This document shows, one piece after another, positions 17,151 through 26,048 of a stretch of DNA of 64,000 bases (its first letter is position 1; every line of letters starts with the position of its first letter). This DNA comes from Asticcacaulis aquaticus (GTDB lineage: Bacteria; Pseudomonadota; Alphaproteobacteria; Caulobacterales; Caulobacteraceae): contig NZ_JAQQKX010000002.1 in NCBI RefSeq assembly GCF_028550415.1, forward strand, positions 186,001 to 250,000, in the 5' to 3' direction. The position numbers and the translations under genes were made by a program. Below the pieces are notes generated by a model. The model saw only the letters and a program-made list of their open reading frames with translations. It did not search any database and was not told where the DNA came from.

Positions 17151-18323
17151 TCAGGCTATAACACCCTCAACCTTCAACGCCTCGACCGCTGCCGCATAGG
17201 CCCATTCCAGCCACGGCAGCAGCGCCTCGATATCGTCCGCCTCGACCGTGCAGCCGCACCACAGACGCAGGCCCGGCGGCGCAGCGCGATAGCCCGTCAC
17301 GTCAAAGGCCACGCCCTCAAGTTCCAGCAGGCTGCCGACCTTGGCCGCCAGTTTTGCCTGCACATCGGCAGGCTGGGCGCGAATCGCCGGATCGATGAAC
17401 TTCAGACAGACCGAGGTCGTTGAGCGCGTCTCCGGCACTTCGGCGACGAAATCGACCCATTCGGTCTGCTCGATCCAGTCGAACAGCACCTGCGCATTGC
17501 GTTCGCAGCGCCCGATCAGACCGTCGAGCCCGCCTTCGCGCTGCCCCCAGCGCAGGGCGTCGAGATAGTCCTCGATGACCAGAAACGAGAAGGTGTTGAT
17601 GGCGTCGCCACCCATGATCGCCGGATCGGCAGCGTCTTTTTTCTTGAGGCGCAGCACCTTGGGGATCGGACGGCCCGAATCGAACGTATTCAGCCGCTCG
17701 ATGGCCTTGGGCGACAGGACCAAGACGCCGATACCGGCCTCTCCACCCAGCGCCTTCTGGAACGAGAAGGTCGTCACATCGAGTTTGTCCCACGGCAGAT
17801 CCATACAAAATGCCGCCGAGGTCGCATCACAAAGCACAAGCCCCTGATGACCATCTAGGAAATCGGCGTTCGGCACCTTGACACCCGAGGTCGTACCATT
17901 CCACGGAAAGACCAAATCGGCAGTTGGATCAATCTGCGTCAGGTCCGGCAACTGCCCGTAGGGCGCGCTGAGGACTTCGCAGTCGAGCTTGAGGTGTTGG
18001 GTGGCATCATCGGCCCACAACTGGCCGAAATTTTCGAAGGCCAGAAGCTGCACCTTGCGCGGCCCCAGCAGGTTCCACATGGCCGCTTCGAACGCACCGG
18101 TGTCGGAACCCGGCATCATGAACACCTTATAGTCCGCCGGGATGCCCAGAATTTCGCGCGTCATGTCGAGCGCCTGCCGGATACGGCCCACCGTGACCTT
18201 GGAACGGTTCGAACGACCCACCGGCGCGCCGGACAGAGCCTGCGGCGTCCAGCCGGGACGCTTGGCCGTCGGGCCCGAAGAGAACCACGGACGTTCAGGG
18301 GTGGTGGCTGGTTTGGCGCTCAT
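17151..18323 (-). CDS. serC: Phosphoserine aminotransferase
   Basis: The PLP enzyme converts 3-phosphohydroxypyruvate to phosphoserine in serine synthesis and also serves pyridoxal phosphate synthesis. The 390-residue product is the longer alphaproteobacterial form, starting MSAKPATTPERPWFSSGPTAKRPGW. The cofactor Lys lies in TTFSFQKALGGEAG; GSDTGAFEAAMWNLLG and WNGTTSGVKVP are other family motifs. The ATG at 18323 is chosen by this match; the frame runs open to 18563 but without similarity. The usual partner serA is not adjacent on this side. Confidence 0.95.
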   Translation of the reverse strand: MSAKPATTPERPWFSSGPTAKRPGWTPQALSGAPVGRSNRSKVTVGRIRQALDMTREILGIPADYKVFMMPGSDTGAFEAAMWNLLGPRKVQLLAFENFGQLWADDATQHLKLDCEVLSAPYGQLPDLTQIDPTADLVFPWNGTTSGVKVPNADFLDGHQGLVLCDATSAAFCMDLPWDKLDVTTFSFQKALGGEAGIGVLVLSPKAIERLNTFDSGRPIPKVLRLKKKDAADPAIMGGDAINTFSFLVIEDYLDALRWGQREGGLDGLIGRCERNAQVLFDWIEQTEWVDFVAEVPETRSTTSVCLKFIDPAIRAQPADVQAKLAAKVGSLLELEGVAFDVTGYRAAPPGLRLWCGCTVEADDIEALLPWLEWAYAAAVEALKVEGVIA

Positions 18324-18353
18324 CAACAAGCTCGCTTTCTCAGAGTAATGCCT

Positions 18354-18374
18354 CCGGTCAGCCCGGCTGACCGG
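18354..18374 (-). promoter_or_regulatory. Hairpin in the serC leader
   Basis: CCGGTCAGC and GCTGACCGG form a perfect 9-bp stem with a 3-base loop, 30 bases upstream of the serC start. A conserved serC leader RNA is known in alphaproteobacteria; whether this is a member cannot be decided by eye. No U tract follows, so it is not a typical terminator. Confidence 0.35.
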
Positions 18375-18585
18375 CAAGCGCGACTGCGCGCCCGAGCTTA
18401 TGCGAGGAGCCTCGCGGCGCTTGAGCGGAAACTGCGCGCCTTTTGCGACCAAACCTGTCGGAGAGCAAGGAAAAACATGAACTGAGAATGAACCGCACCG
18501 TTCAGGTTCGGTTCGAGTCGGGCGGTTTATAAAGGTCTCAACGCTGATCAACAGCGCTAACACACAGACCTAAAGGAGCCATACC

Positions 18586-18984
18586 ATGCACACCAAGTTC
18601 AAGATGTTCGCCATCGCCGCCATTGCCACCGTTTCGGCTTCGGCCCTCTCCGTCCCCGCCCTGGCCGCCGGTCAGTACGACCGTGGCGACCGCTGGGACC
18701 GCCGCGAAGATGTCCGCGACCGTCGCGACAACCACGTCGACGCCCGTATCGACCGCCTCGAAGATCGTCTGGATCAGGGCCGCCGTTCGGGCCGCCTGAC
18801 CCGCGCCGAGTTCGTCCGCCTCAACAGCGAACTGAACGGCATCGACAACCTGTCGCGTCAGTACGAGCGTTCGGGCCGCGGCATCGACAGCCGTGAAATG
18901 GCCAATCTCGACTACCGCCTCGACCGCTTCGAAACCAAGCTGCGCTGGGAGCGTAACGACCGCGACTACGGCATGCGCCGCTAA
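18586..18984 (+). CDS. Small secreted Arg/Asp-rich protein
   Basis: The 132-residue product has a signal peptide (MHTKFKMFAIAAIATVSASA ... ALA) and a mature part very rich in Arg and Asp (RGDRWDRREDVRDRRDN ...). It looks like a charged helical protein: the spacing RIDRLEDRLDQGRRSGRLTRAEFVRL resembles short helix pairs seen in other small alphaproteobacterial periplasmic proteins. AAAGGAG sits 8 bases before the ATG. No function can be assigned. It is divergent from serC and stands alone. Confidence 0.78.
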   Translation: MHTKFKMFAIAAIATVSASALSVPALAAGQYDRGDRWDRREDVRDRRDNHVDARIDRLEDRLDQGRRSGRLTRAEFVRLNSELNGIDNLSRQYERSGRGIDSREMANLDYRLDRFETKLRWERNDRDYGMRR

Positions 18985-19035
18985 CCCCTTCAGGTTGGGT
19001 GGTCCTGATCAAACGCCCCTCCAGAAGGTCAGAAA

Positions 19036-19079
19036 GGATGCGCTCTCCTACTCTCTCCCATCCCCGGGAGGGCGCATCC
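19036..19079. repeat. Palindrome between small genes
   Basis: GGATGCGC (19036-19043) pairs with GCGCATCC (19072-19079), with further partial pairing of CTCTCC with GGGAGG inside. It lies between convergent genes and could act as a terminator, though no T tract follows. The CTCTCC/GGGAG core recalls repeat family A. Confidence 0.5.
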
Positions 19080-19083
19080 GACC

Positions 19084-19554
19084 TTACGACTTAAAGCTCT
19101 TCGATTTTTCAATTGCAATGATAGGCACGCCACGTTTTTGAAGTAATTTTTTGTAACTATATATCTCAAATCGGTCTATAAAAACACTAAACAATATAAT
19201 TGAAGTAAATAAAATTATTGCCTCATAAACGGATACATTGAAATTAAAATCAAATAAATCAAAAAATATAAATCCAAGTGTGATAAAAATTGCTGCTGCA
19301 AAAATGTTTCTTATTAGAATCGAAAAATAAAACAGTGAAAAGAAATTTGAAAATTTAAAACTTACATCAGGATAATGGTAATTATTTTTAATCAGATTAT
19401 GAATAACGACAATCAGAAGGCCAATGGCTCCCAAAAAACTGGGCAGCTCATAATCAAATCCATCAATTTTACCTTTAAAAACAATAGCAAACAGAATTGC
19501 ACCGCCAACAAGCTTAGCTGCAAACGAAATTAAATTATCGCCCTTTAAATTCAT
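19084..19554 (-). CDS. AT-rich membrane protein of unknown function
   Basis: This 156-residue protein has about four hydrophobic segments (AAKLVGGAILFAIVF, FLGAIGLLIVVIH, FAAAIFITLGFIFF, AIILFTSIILFSVFI) and a basic C terminus. Base composition is strikingly AT-rich and codon use (Ile ATA/ATT, Lys AAA, Phe TTT) is unlike every neighbour, which signals recent horizontal gain. It matches no family I know. The ATG at 19554 directly precedes a hydrophobic helix. It lies in the gap between the small secreted gene and thiD. Confidence 0.72.
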   Translation of the reverse strand: MNLKGDNLISFAAKLVGGAILFAIVFKGKIDGFDYELPSFLGAIGLLIVVIHNLIKNNYHYPDVSFKFSNFFSLFYFSILIRNIFAAAIFITLGFIFFDLFDFNFNVSVYEAIILFTSIILFSVFIDRFEIYSYKKLLQKRGVPIIAIEKSKSFKS

Positions 19555-19598
19555 CGCCCCCCCTTTCCAACTGACACTATGTGCGAGCTTAACCGAGC

Positions 19599-20381
19599 TT
19601 ACAATACCCAGTTATGCCGCAGCGGACCATGCCCGTGCCCCAGATTAGGGGCCATCAAAATCGCCCCCAGAACATAGTCGCGCGCCATACCGACGCTTTC
19701 GCTCAGAGGGCGTTCCGTCGTAATCAGGGTCGCGCAGGCGCTGGCCAGAGTGCACCCCGTCCCGTGCGTATGCCGGGTTTCGACGCGCTTGGCGCTGTAG
19801 CGTTCGCCACCGTCCGGCGTCATCAGCCAGTCGACTACCTCATCGCCATCGATATGCCCGCCCTTCATCAGCACAGCCTTTGCGCCGAGTTCGAGCAAAG
19901 CCTCGCCGGCCTTGCGCTGAGACGCTTCATCGACGACCTCGATCCCGGTCAGCACCGCGGCTTCCGGCGCATTGGGCGTCAAGAGCCCCGCGCGCGGGAT
20001 CAGCACCGACCGGATCGCCGAAATCGCTTCAGACGGCAGCAGCGGGTGCCCGCCCTTGGCCACCATCACCGGATCGACCACCACAAAGGCGTCGGGCGCT
20101 TCGTCGATCAGCGCCGCCACGGTCTCGACCACCTGAATCGTCCCCAGCATCCCCGTCTTGATCGCATCGGCGCCGATATCGCTGAGGCAGGCGCGGCCCT
20201 GCGCCGTGATGATAGCCTCCGGCACCGGCATGACATCGGTGACCCCCAACGTATTCTGAACCGTCAGGGCCGTGATCGCCGTCATGCCGTAACCGCCCAG
20301 GCACGTCACGGCTTTCAGGTCGGCCTGAATCCCCGCCCCGCCCGAAGGGTCCGAACCCGCGATGATCAGCACACGACGCAT
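19599..20381 (-). CDS. thiD: Hydroxymethylpyrimidine/phosphomethylpyrimidine kinase
   Basis: The 260-residue enzyme phosphorylates HMP and HMP-P to the pyrophosphate used in thiamine synthesis. It is a ribokinase-fold protein with the N-terminal IAGSDPSGGAGIQADLKA, VVDPVMVAKGG, LTPNAPEA and the catalytic anion hole HTHGTGCTLASA near residue 210. ATG at 20381 gives the usual start. No other thiamine gene and no TPP riboswitch-like sequence is visible in the short upstream gap. Confidence 0.95.
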   Translation of the reverse strand: MRRVLIIAGSDPSGGAGIQADLKAVTCLGGYGMTAITALTVQNTLGVTDVMPVPEAIITAQGRACLSDIGADAIKTGMLGTIQVVETVAALIDEAPDAFVVVDPVMVAKGGHPLLPSEAISAIRSVLIPRAGLLTPNAPEAAVLTGIEVVDEASQRKAGEALLELGAKAVLMKGGHIDGDEVVDWLMTPDGGERYSAKRVETRHTHGTGCTLASACATLITTERPLSESVGMARDYVLGAILMAPNLGHGHGPLRHNWVL

Positions 20382-20459
20382 AGGTCACTCCTCAAACTGA
20401 ATTGACTTTCATTAGTCACGACGGCTCGCTAAGGAAAGACGCAAATGGAGGCCTTTGCC

Positions 20460-20699
20460 ATGAGCCGTGCGATTTCCGACTACGACAGCGCCTTACCGAC
20501 CGGACTTTATCAGCATTACAAGGGCAAGACCTATGTGGTCTATGGCTCGGTAACCCACTCGGAAACCGAAGAGGTGCTGGTACTATACGCCCCCGTCGAT
20601 CAGCCCTCTGGTGCCCGTTTATGGGTGCGTCCGCTGGCTATGTTCTGCGAATCCGTGGAAACTGAGGACGGACCGGTGCCCCGGTTTTTGAAGATATAA
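20460..20699 (+). CDS. DUF1653 domain protein
   Basis: The 79-residue product shows the DUF1653 pattern LPTGLYQHYKGKTYVVYGSVTHSETEE ... LWVRPLAMF, a small beta-rich domain of unknown function, often stand-alone. The ATG at 20460 has GGAGG at 8-base spacing; an in-frame ATG at 20445 with AAGGAAAG upstream would add five residues. It is divergent from thiD and lies 33 bases or so before another small gene, separated by a partial family A repeat. Confidence 0.85.
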   Translation: MSRAISDYDSALPTGLYQHYKGKTYVVYGSVTHSETEEVLVLYAPVDQPSGARLWVRPLAMFCESVETEDGPVPRFLKI

Positions 20700-20706
20700 A
20701 CTGATA

Positions 20707-20732
20707 TCCCCTCGCCCCTATGGGGAGAGGGA
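20707..20732. repeat. Half unit of intergenic repeat family A
   Basis: CCCCTCGCCCCTATGGGGAGAGGGA is a single hairpin unit without its inverted partner. It ends one base before an ATG at 20733 and supplies GGGGAGAGGG as a possible ribosome-binding site. Confidence 0.65.
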
Positions 20733-21107
20733 ATGATCGACATGCCCCGTAAGAAAACACCGCCCTCCCGCTGGAACGAACTTGAACCCGACGCCTTTGG
20801 CGAGACGGGCGATCCGCTGGTGCGCGTCATGCTGGGCAAGTTGGTCATCATCCGCCTGAACCAGATCGATGCCCGCGACGAACTGATCAGCTCGGAAATC
20901 ATCGCCGGACGCGTCGTCCGCGCCAACCGCGCCGAAGGGTTCGTTTTGTCATTGGTCGGCCAGCGCAAAGGCGAGGAATTTTTCCTGCCGCTGGTCCCGC
21001 AGGCCTTCAAGCTGATCGATCCGGGCGACTACGGCCTAAGCTGCGGCACGCCGATCCGCGACCCGGATTTTCAGGCTGCCTTCGACATCTATGCAAATTC
21101 TAATTAG
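20733..21107 (+). CDS. Hypothetical protein
   Basis: The 124-residue product has no signal peptide or membrane segment and no motif I recognise. It has a basic-proline N terminus (MPRKKTPPSRW) and a compact middle with predicted strands (LVIIRLNQI, GFVLSLVGQ). An internal ATG at 20742 (MPRKKT) sits at better spacing from the GGGGAGAGGG of the adjacent repeat than the ATG at 20733, so the true N terminus may be three residues shorter. It ends 4 bases inside the convergent gene downstream. Confidence 0.7.
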   Translation: MIDMPRKKTPPSRWNELEPDAFGETGDPLVRVMLGKLVIIRLNQIDARDELISSEIIAGRVVRANRAEGFVLSLVGQRKGEEFFLPLVPQAFKLIDPGDYGLSCGTPIRDPDFQAAFDIYANSN

Positions 21108-21472
21108 AAGCGTGACGCCAGGAAGGCGGCATCATAACCACCGGCCTTAGCCAGAGCCGCGACAATCAGCCCCAGCACGGCAAAACCGATGACCGGCAAA
21201 ACAATCGACACAATATGATCGCCGACGGATTTGGCGGGCTTTTTAATCACCGCCGTTGCCGGTTTGACGGCGCTTTCGCTTGTCCACTCATAGGCCGGGA
21301 CATCAAGTTCGACCGGGCCAGCCGTCACGGCGGCTACCGGCGCAGGCTCTGCCCCCAATTCTGGCACAACGGGCGCTTCAACGGCGGTATGCGAGAACTT
21401 CAGATTGCGCTTGGGCCGTTCAGCCAGAACGGTTTTCTCGAACTGAGGTTTTTTCGTCAGCACCCGCTTCAT
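21104..21472 (-). CDS. Hypothetical single-pass membrane protein
   Basis: The product from ATG 21472 is 122 residues: a basic N terminus (MKRVLTKKPQFEK), a Pro/Ala/Glu-rich middle, and one C-terminal transmembrane helix (HIVSIVLPVIGFAVLGLIVAALAKAGG) ending ASRF. A GTG at 21535 in the same frame would add 21 residues, but I see no ribosome-binding site for it. No family match. Its 3' end overlaps the convergent neighbour by 4 bases. Confidence 0.65.
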   Translation of the reverse strand: MKRVLTKKPQFEKTVLAERPKRNLKFSHTAVEAPVVPELGAEPAPVAAVTAGPVELDVPAYEWTSESAVKPATAVIKKPAKSVGDHIVSIVLPVIGFAVLGLIVAALAKAGGYDAAFLASRF

Positions 21473-21634
21473 CAGATAATCCCGTATCCGCCCCACCTGA
21501 GCGCCGTTTCCGCAGCGCACCACAAAGGTTAACACGAGGCGGACGGCGTCTGTAAATAGGCTTAATCGCGGGGTTTCGTTTTTTTAAGACGAAACTATCG
21601 GAGTGTTACATTTCAAAGACATATCACTCGCCTG

Positions 21635-22450
21635 TCAGGTGAGTGCCTGCCACAGACGCAGAGCCTGCTTCATCGCCGCGACATCGTGGACGCGCAGCAT
21701 CCGCGCCCCGTTCTGTGCGGCATAAAGATGCACGGCCATCGTCCCGCCGATCCGCTGAGTGGCATCGGACGCTGTGTCGCCCTCGCGCTCTTCCAGCGCC
21801 GCGATGAAACGCTTGCGCGACGCGGCCATCAGCAGCGGAAAGCCGTGCGACGCCAGACGCTCCGTCGCGCGGATCAGGGCGAGGTTGTGGTTTAGCGTCT
21901 TACCGAAACCGATACCGGGATCGAGCCAGATTTTCTCCCGCGCGATACCTGCCGCCATGGCCGCCTCGGCGCGGTCGAGCAGGTAGGCTTCGACCTCGGC
22001 CACCACGTCGTCGTAGTGCGGCGCGGCCTGCATGGTGCGCGGCTCGCCCTGCATGTGCATCAGGATAACGTCGGCGTTCAGTTCCGCAGCGGTAGTGAGG
22101 CTTTCCGGCGCATGGGTTAGGGCCGTCACATCGTTCCAGATCGTCGCCCCCGCTTTGAACGCCGCGCGCGCGACGTCGGGCTTGAGCGTGTCGATGCTGA
22201 TCGGCCCGGGCCATTCGGCGCGAATGGCCTCGATCAAAGGCACCACCCTAGAAATCTCATCTTCGACCGACACCGGTGCGGCTCCGGGCCGGGTCGATTC
22301 CCCGCCGATATCGAGCACATCAGCCCCTTCGACGATCAACTGGCGCGCATGGCTCAACGGATCATAGGCCCCGCCGTCGGAAAACGAATCCGGCGTGGCG
22401 TTGATGATGCCCATGATGAGGGGGGCAAGGTTAGGGAGAATAGATAACAT
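21635..22450 (-). CDS. folP: Dihydropteroate synthase
   Basis: The enzyme joins p-aminobenzoate to the pterin pyrophosphate in folate synthesis and is the sulfonamide target. The 271-residue TIM barrel has IMGIINATPDSFSDGG, DIGGESTRPGA, IWNDVTAL, WLDPGIGFGKT and MAASRKRFI in order. The ATG at 22450 starts 16 residues before the first motif and follows GGGAAGGGCGGCAAT; the longer frame to 22567 is only repeat sequence. A family A repeat separates it from murB upstream. Confidence 0.95.
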   Translation of the reverse strand: MLSILPNLAPLIMGIINATPDSFSDGGAYDPLSHARQLIVEGADVLDIGGESTRPGAAPVSVEDEISRVVPLIEAIRAEWPGPISIDTLKPDVARAAFKAGATIWNDVTALTHAPESLTTAAELNADVILMHMQGEPRTMQAAPHYDDVVAEVEAYLLDRAEAAMAAGIAREKIWLDPGIGFGKTLNHNLALIRATERLASHGFPLLMAASRKRFIAALEEREGDTASDATQRIGGTMAVHLYAAQNGARMLRVHDVAAMKQALRLWQALT

Positions 22451-22460
22451 ATTGCCGCCC

Positions 22461-22578
22461 TTCCCTTCTCCCTGAGGGAGAAGGTGGCCGATAGGCCGGA
22501 TGAGGGGGAAATGGTAGAAACCGAGCCTTAATAGGCAGCTCCCCCTCACCCCAACCCTCTCCCTCAAGGGAGAGGGGG
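22461..22578. repeat. Composite intergenic repeat, family A
   Basis: Left hairpin CCCTTCTCCCTGAGGGAGAAGG, then GGATGAGGGGGAA, a spacer ending AATAGGCAG, and right hairpin CCCTCTCCCTCAAGGGAGAGGG. It fills the space between murB and folP. Confidence 0.87.
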
Positions 22579-23481
22579 TTATTTTTTACCGATGCGCTTG
22601 ATTTCCCAATGCAGATCGATGCCGAACTTGTCTTTCACCTCGGCGCGAACCGTGTCACCCAGACCTTCGAGGTCGGCCGCCGTCGCATCCTCGGCATTGA
22701 TCATGAAGTTGGAATGCAGGTCCGAGAACTTGGCGCCGCCGAACAACTTGCCGCGCCAGCCCGCCTCGTCGACCAGCTTCCACGCCGAGTGACCTTCGGG
22801 GTTCTTGAACGTCGAGCCGCCGGTCTTTTCGCGGATCGGCTGGGTCGTTTCGCGGCGCGCGGTAATCGCTTCCATACGCTCGGTCACGGCCTCGACGCTG
22901 TCCGCACTCAATTCATAGGCAGCACCCAGTACGATTAGAGGGCTATGTTGCAAAATCGAATGTCTGTAGGCGAACTCAAGCTCAGCATTCGACATAATAA
23001 AGGCTTTTCCGGAGCGGTCCATGACACGTGCAGATAGCAGCACGTCTTTGGTTTCTCCGCCGTAACAGCCCGCATTCATCGTCACCGCCCCGCCAACCGT
23101 TCCGGGGATACCTGCATAGAACTCCAGCCCTGCAAGACCCGCTTTTGCGGCTGCCCTTGCTACCTGAGCATCTAGTGCCGCAGCACCCGCTGTAAGCCCC
23201 CACTCATCCGTTACAATCTGCGCGAAATTACGCCCCAGACGTACGACCACTCCGTCCAGCCCGCCGTCGCGGACCAGCAGGTTCGAGCCCACGCCGATCG
23301 GCGTCACCGGGATGGCCGGGTCGATTGTTTGCAGAAACGCCGCCAGATCGGCCTCGTCTTCGGGCAGGAAAATGACGTCCGCCGGACCGCCGACGCGGAA
23401 CCAGGTGAACGGCGCCAGTTCGGCGTTCTTCACGATCTTGCCGCGCACGGCGGGGAGGCTATCGATCCAGTTTTCAGGCAA
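22579..23481 (-). CDS. murB: UDP-N-acetylenolpyruvoylglucosamine reductase
   Basis: MurB reduces UDP-GlcNAc-enolpyruvate to UDP-MurNAc using FAD and NADPH. The 300-residue protein has the FAD-binding segments [22 protein letters not shown] and [19 protein letters not shown], and the active-site loop GGSTFKNP. The only sensible start is TTG at 23481, two bases after the upstream GFA gene stop, with GGAG about 14 bases before; no ATG occurs before residue 140. It is the last cell-wall gene of this broken cluster; ddl and ftsQ do not follow. Confidence 0.94.
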   Translation of the reverse strand: MPENWIDSLPAVRGKIVKNAELAPFTWFRVGGPADVIFLPEDEADLAAFLQTIDPAIPVTPIGVGSNLLVRDGGLDGVVVRLGRNFAQIVTDEWGLTAGAAALDAQVARAAAKAGLAGLEFYAGIPGTVGGAVTMNAGCYGGETKDVLLSARVMDRSGKAFIMSNAELEFAYRHSILQHSPLIVLGAAYELSADSVEAVTERMEAITARRETTQPIREKTGGSTFKNPEGHSAWKLVDEAGWRGKLFGGAKFSDLHSNFMINAEDATAADLEGLGDTVRAEVKDKFGIDLHWEIKRIGKK

Positions 23482-23483
23482 GC

Positions 23484-23927
23484 TCAGGGTAAACGCTCCT
23501 GCAAATTCACAAAACCCTCCGCGCGCTCATCAAGCTGCGTCGGTTCTTCCAGCGCGCCGTCGCACAGCGTGAGCGACGGCCATTTCGATTCGATACCGTG
23601 GTGCTGATCGAATGACACCGCGTTCGGATCATCGAGCGACCCCAGCGTCACATTGCACCACGTGCCCTTATTATAGGCGAAACTCAGCGGCGTCCCGCAG
23701 TCCCGGCAATAGCCCCGCGTCGCGACCGTCGAGGACGCATAAAAAGCGGGCTCGCCCTTCGTCCAGGCAAACTGATCCTTGTGCGCGCCGCTGAACGCCC
23801 CGAAGACGTTGCCGACCGCGCGCTGACACATGCGGCAGTGGCAGAAGCTGGCCGCGCCGGGCGCTACGGTAAAACCGTAACGCACCGCGCCGCACTGGCA
23901 TCCGCCCTCGGCCACATAGCGGCTCAC
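23484..23927 (-). CDS. GFA-family (glutathione-dependent formaldehyde-activating type) zinc protein
   Basis: The 147-residue protein has the cysteine pattern of the Gfa fold: [22 protein letters not shown], and [11 protein letters not shown], which together hold zinc. Members are related to glutathione-dependent formaldehyde-activating enzyme, but most have unknown substrates. It starts with GTG overlapping the murC stop (GTGA) and ends two bases before murB, so it is translationally coupled inside a cell-wall operon, an odd position for this family. Confidence 0.88.
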   Translation of the reverse strand: MSRYVAEGGCQCGAVRYGFTVAPGAASFCHCRMCQRAVGNVFGAFSGAHKDQFAWTKGEPAFYASSTVATRGYCRDCGTPLSFAYNKGTWCNVTLGSLDDPNAVSFDQHHGIESKWPSLTLCDGALEEPTQLDERAEGFVNLQERLP

Positions 23928-25351
23928 CCCGCAAGGCCTTCAAGCTGCGCCGGCAGGGCATAGGCCCACTGCGTGATGTCGCCCGCGCCGAGCAGGACCA
24001 CGATATCGCCGGATTTCGCTTCCGCCGCGACGATACCGGCCAGCGCCGCCGGGCTTTCCAGCGCTACGGCGTTACGGTGACCAAAGCGGTGCAGGGCCTC
24101 GACCAGATCCTGCTTCGAGACGCCGTCGATCGGCTGTTCGCCCGCCGAATAGACATCGGCGACGATGACCATGTCGGCGTCGTGGAAGCAGGTCGAAAAC
24201 TCGGTCATCAGGTCGCGCAGACGCGTATAACGGTGCGGCTGAACGACGGAGATAACGCGGCCGGAGCTGACCTGACGCGCCGCCTTGAGCACGGCGGCGA
24301 TCTCGACCGGGTGGTGGCCATAGTCGTCGATGACGCGGATGCCGTTGACGACGCCCGTGGTGGTGAAGCGGCGCTTGACACCGCCGAAGCCTTCGAGGCC
24401 CTTGCGCACATCGGCTTCCGACACACCCAGCTCGCGGGCGATGGCGATGGCTGCGGTGGCGTTCGAGACGTTGTGGTTGCCGGTCATCGGCAGCTTCAGA
24501 CCCGCCCAGGTGAAGGGTTCGACACCCGTGGGAGAGAAGACCACGTCGAAGGTCGCGCCTTCCGGGCCGAAGTCGATATTGGTACAGCGGACCTCCGCCT
24601 GCGGCGAGACGCCGTACGGGATCAGGCGGCGGTTTTCGACCTTGGCCGTCAGGGCCAGAACTTCCGGGTGATCGACGCAGACCGCAGCGAAACCGTAGAA
24701 GGGGATGTTCTCGACGAAATCGACAAAGCCCTTTTTGACGGCTTCGAAGTCGCCCCAGTGATCGAGGTGTTCGGCGTCGATATTGGTGACGATGGCCAGA
24801 GTCGATTTCAGGCGCAGGAACGAGCCGTCGGATTCGTCGGCCTCGACCACGATCCAGTCGCCGTCGCCGACCTTGGCATTGGTGCCGTAGGCGTTGATGA
24901 TGCCGCCATTGACCACTGTCGGATCAAGCCCGCCCGCATCGAGCAGGGCCGCGACCATCGAGGTCGTCGTCGTCTTACCGTGCGTGCCGCCAACCGCGAT
25001 GGAAAACTGCAGGCGCATCAGTTCCGCCAGCATCTCGGCGCGGCGCACCAGCGGGATACGGCGCGACCGCGCGGCGACCATTTCCGGATTGTCTTGCTTC
25101 ACCGCCGTCGAATAGACCAGCGCCGACACGTCGTCGGTGACGTGGGCAGCTTCATGGCCGATGAAGATGGTCGCGCCCAGCTTTTGCAGGCGCTCGGTAT
25201 TGCTTGATGCCTTGGCATCGGAGCCCTGGACCTTATAGCCGATCTTGATCATGATTTCGGCGATGCCGCTCATGCCGATGCCGCCGATACCGACGAAATG
25301 CACGGGACCGAGATCGAAGGGCGTCGGGCGAAGCTTGGAAGGCGAAATCAT
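23924..25351 (-). CDS. murC: UDP-N-acetylmuramate--L-alanine ligase
   Basis: MurC adds the first amino acid to UDP-MurNAc in peptidoglycan synthesis. The 475-residue protein has the N-terminal Rossmann motif [12 protein letters not shown], the ATP loop [11 protein letters not shown], and [10 protein letters not shown] in the C-terminal domain. The ATG at 25351 is chosen; a GTG at 25372 would add seven residues without a good ribosome site. Upstream, murG is displaced by about 2 kb of other genes. Downstream it couples to the GFA gene and murB. Confidence 0.95.
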   Translation of the reverse strand: MISPSKLRPTPFDLGPVHFVGIGGIGMSGIAEIMIKIGYKVQGSDAKASSNTERLQKLGATIFIGHEAAHVTDDVSALVYSTAVKQDNPEMVAARSRRIPLVRRAEMLAELMRLQFSIAVGGTHGKTTTTSMVAALLDAGGLDPTVVNGGIINAYGTNAKVGDGDWIVVEADESDGSFLRLKSTLAIVTNIDAEHLDHWGDFEAVKKGFVDFVENIPFYGFAAVCVDHPEVLALTAKVENRRLIPYGVSPQAEVRCTNIDFGPEGATFDVVFSPTGVEPFTWAGLKLPMTGNHNVSNATAAIAIARELGVSEADVRKGLEGFGGVKRRFTTTGVVNGIRVIDDYGHHPVEIAAVLKAARQVSSGRVISVVQPHRYTRLRDLMTEFSTCFHDADMVIVADVYSAGEQPIDGVSKQDLVEALHRFGHRNAVALESPAALAGIVAAEAKSGDIVVLLGAGDITQWAYALPAQLEGLAG

Positions 25352-25466
25352 GCGGGAATCTTCGTAAATCACAGAGGGATATTTGCTTTAATCCATCCGA
25401 TTCCACCTGTCACGGAGGATTTTGAGCTCGCCGCATAATCGGAATATTTGCGATCAGATCGGATTT

Positions 25467-25498
25467 GATGCTACTATGTGCACATTCACAGGAGCATC
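25467..25498. promoter_or_regulatory. Nested palindrome at the parDE start
   Basis: GATGCT (25467-25472) and AGCATC (25493-25498) enclose the perfect palindrome TGTGCACA (25478-25485). Position just before parD suggests the autoregulatory operator bound by ParD or the ParDE complex. It overlaps the ribosome-binding site AGGAG. Confidence 0.5.
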
Positions 25499-25501
25499 GC
25501 T

Positions 25502-25765
25502 ATGGCCAAGTTTTCCATTTCCATGACCGACCGCATGGCCGCTACCGTTCAGGCCCGCGTCGAGGCTGGTGACTACAACAATGTCAGCGAATATTTCCGC
25601 GACTTGATCCGTCGCGACGCTGAAAAGCGCGAAGCCGAAGACCGGTTACGCGTCATCTTCGACGAAGCCGAAGCCAGTGGCGTGAGCGACAAGAGCTTCG
25701 ACGAAATCTGGGACGAAGCCGAAGCAAACTATCTGAAACAGCAGGACGTCAAGCGCCATGCCTGA
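25502..25765 (+). CDS. parD: Type II antitoxin, ParD family
   Basis: The 87-residue protein has an N-terminal ribbon-helix-helix DNA-binding part (KFSISMTDRMAATVQARVEAGDYNNVSEYFRDLIRRD) and a charged C-terminal tail that should wrap the toxin. ParD represses its own operon and neutralises ParE. ATG at 25502 has AGGAG at 6-base spacing. It overlaps parE by 8 bases (ATGCCTGA). The pair is inserted between murC and the AI-2E gene on the opposite strand. Confidence 0.92.
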   Translation: MAKFSISMTDRMAATVQARVEAGDYNNVSEYFRDLIRRDAEKREAEDRLRVIFDEAEASGVSDKSFDEIWDEAEANYLKQQDVKRHA

Positions 25766-26048
25766 GTTCAGCCTCAGCGCTCAAGCGGGCCGCGATCTGA
25801 TCGACATTTCACGATATACGTTCGAAACCTTCGGCCTGCCGCAGGCACGCATCTATCGACAGGAACTCTATGAGACCTTTGCCTCGATCGCACAGCACCC
25901 ACTGATGGGCGCATCCTGCGACCACATACGTCCCGGCTTTCGCCGTCTGATGCACGGCTCGCATACGATCTATTACAAAGGCTTGCGTGGCGGCATCCGG
26001 ATCATGCGCATCCTGCATCAATCGCAGGACCCGATGAAACACCTCTAA
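25758..26048 (+). CDS. parE: Type II toxin, ParE family
   Basis: The 96-residue RelE/ParE-fold protein shows the family pattern FSLSAQAGRDLIDISRYTFETFG ... GFRRLMHGSHTIYYKGLRGGIRIMRILHQSQDP. ParE toxins usually poison DNA gyrase, but the target of this one is inferred only. Its start lies inside parD and its last 4 bases overlap the 3' end of the convergent AI-2E gene. Confidence 0.92.
   Translation: MPEFSLSAQAGRDLIDISRYTFETFGLPQARIYRQELYETFASIAQHPLMGASCDHIRPGFRRLMHGSHTIYYKGLRGGIRIMRILHQSQDPMKHL

Noticed and set aside
25478-26048. Treating the two ParDE-like pairs as a recent duplication
   Set aside because: Toxins and antitoxins of the two loci share only family-level features and differ in length and detail.
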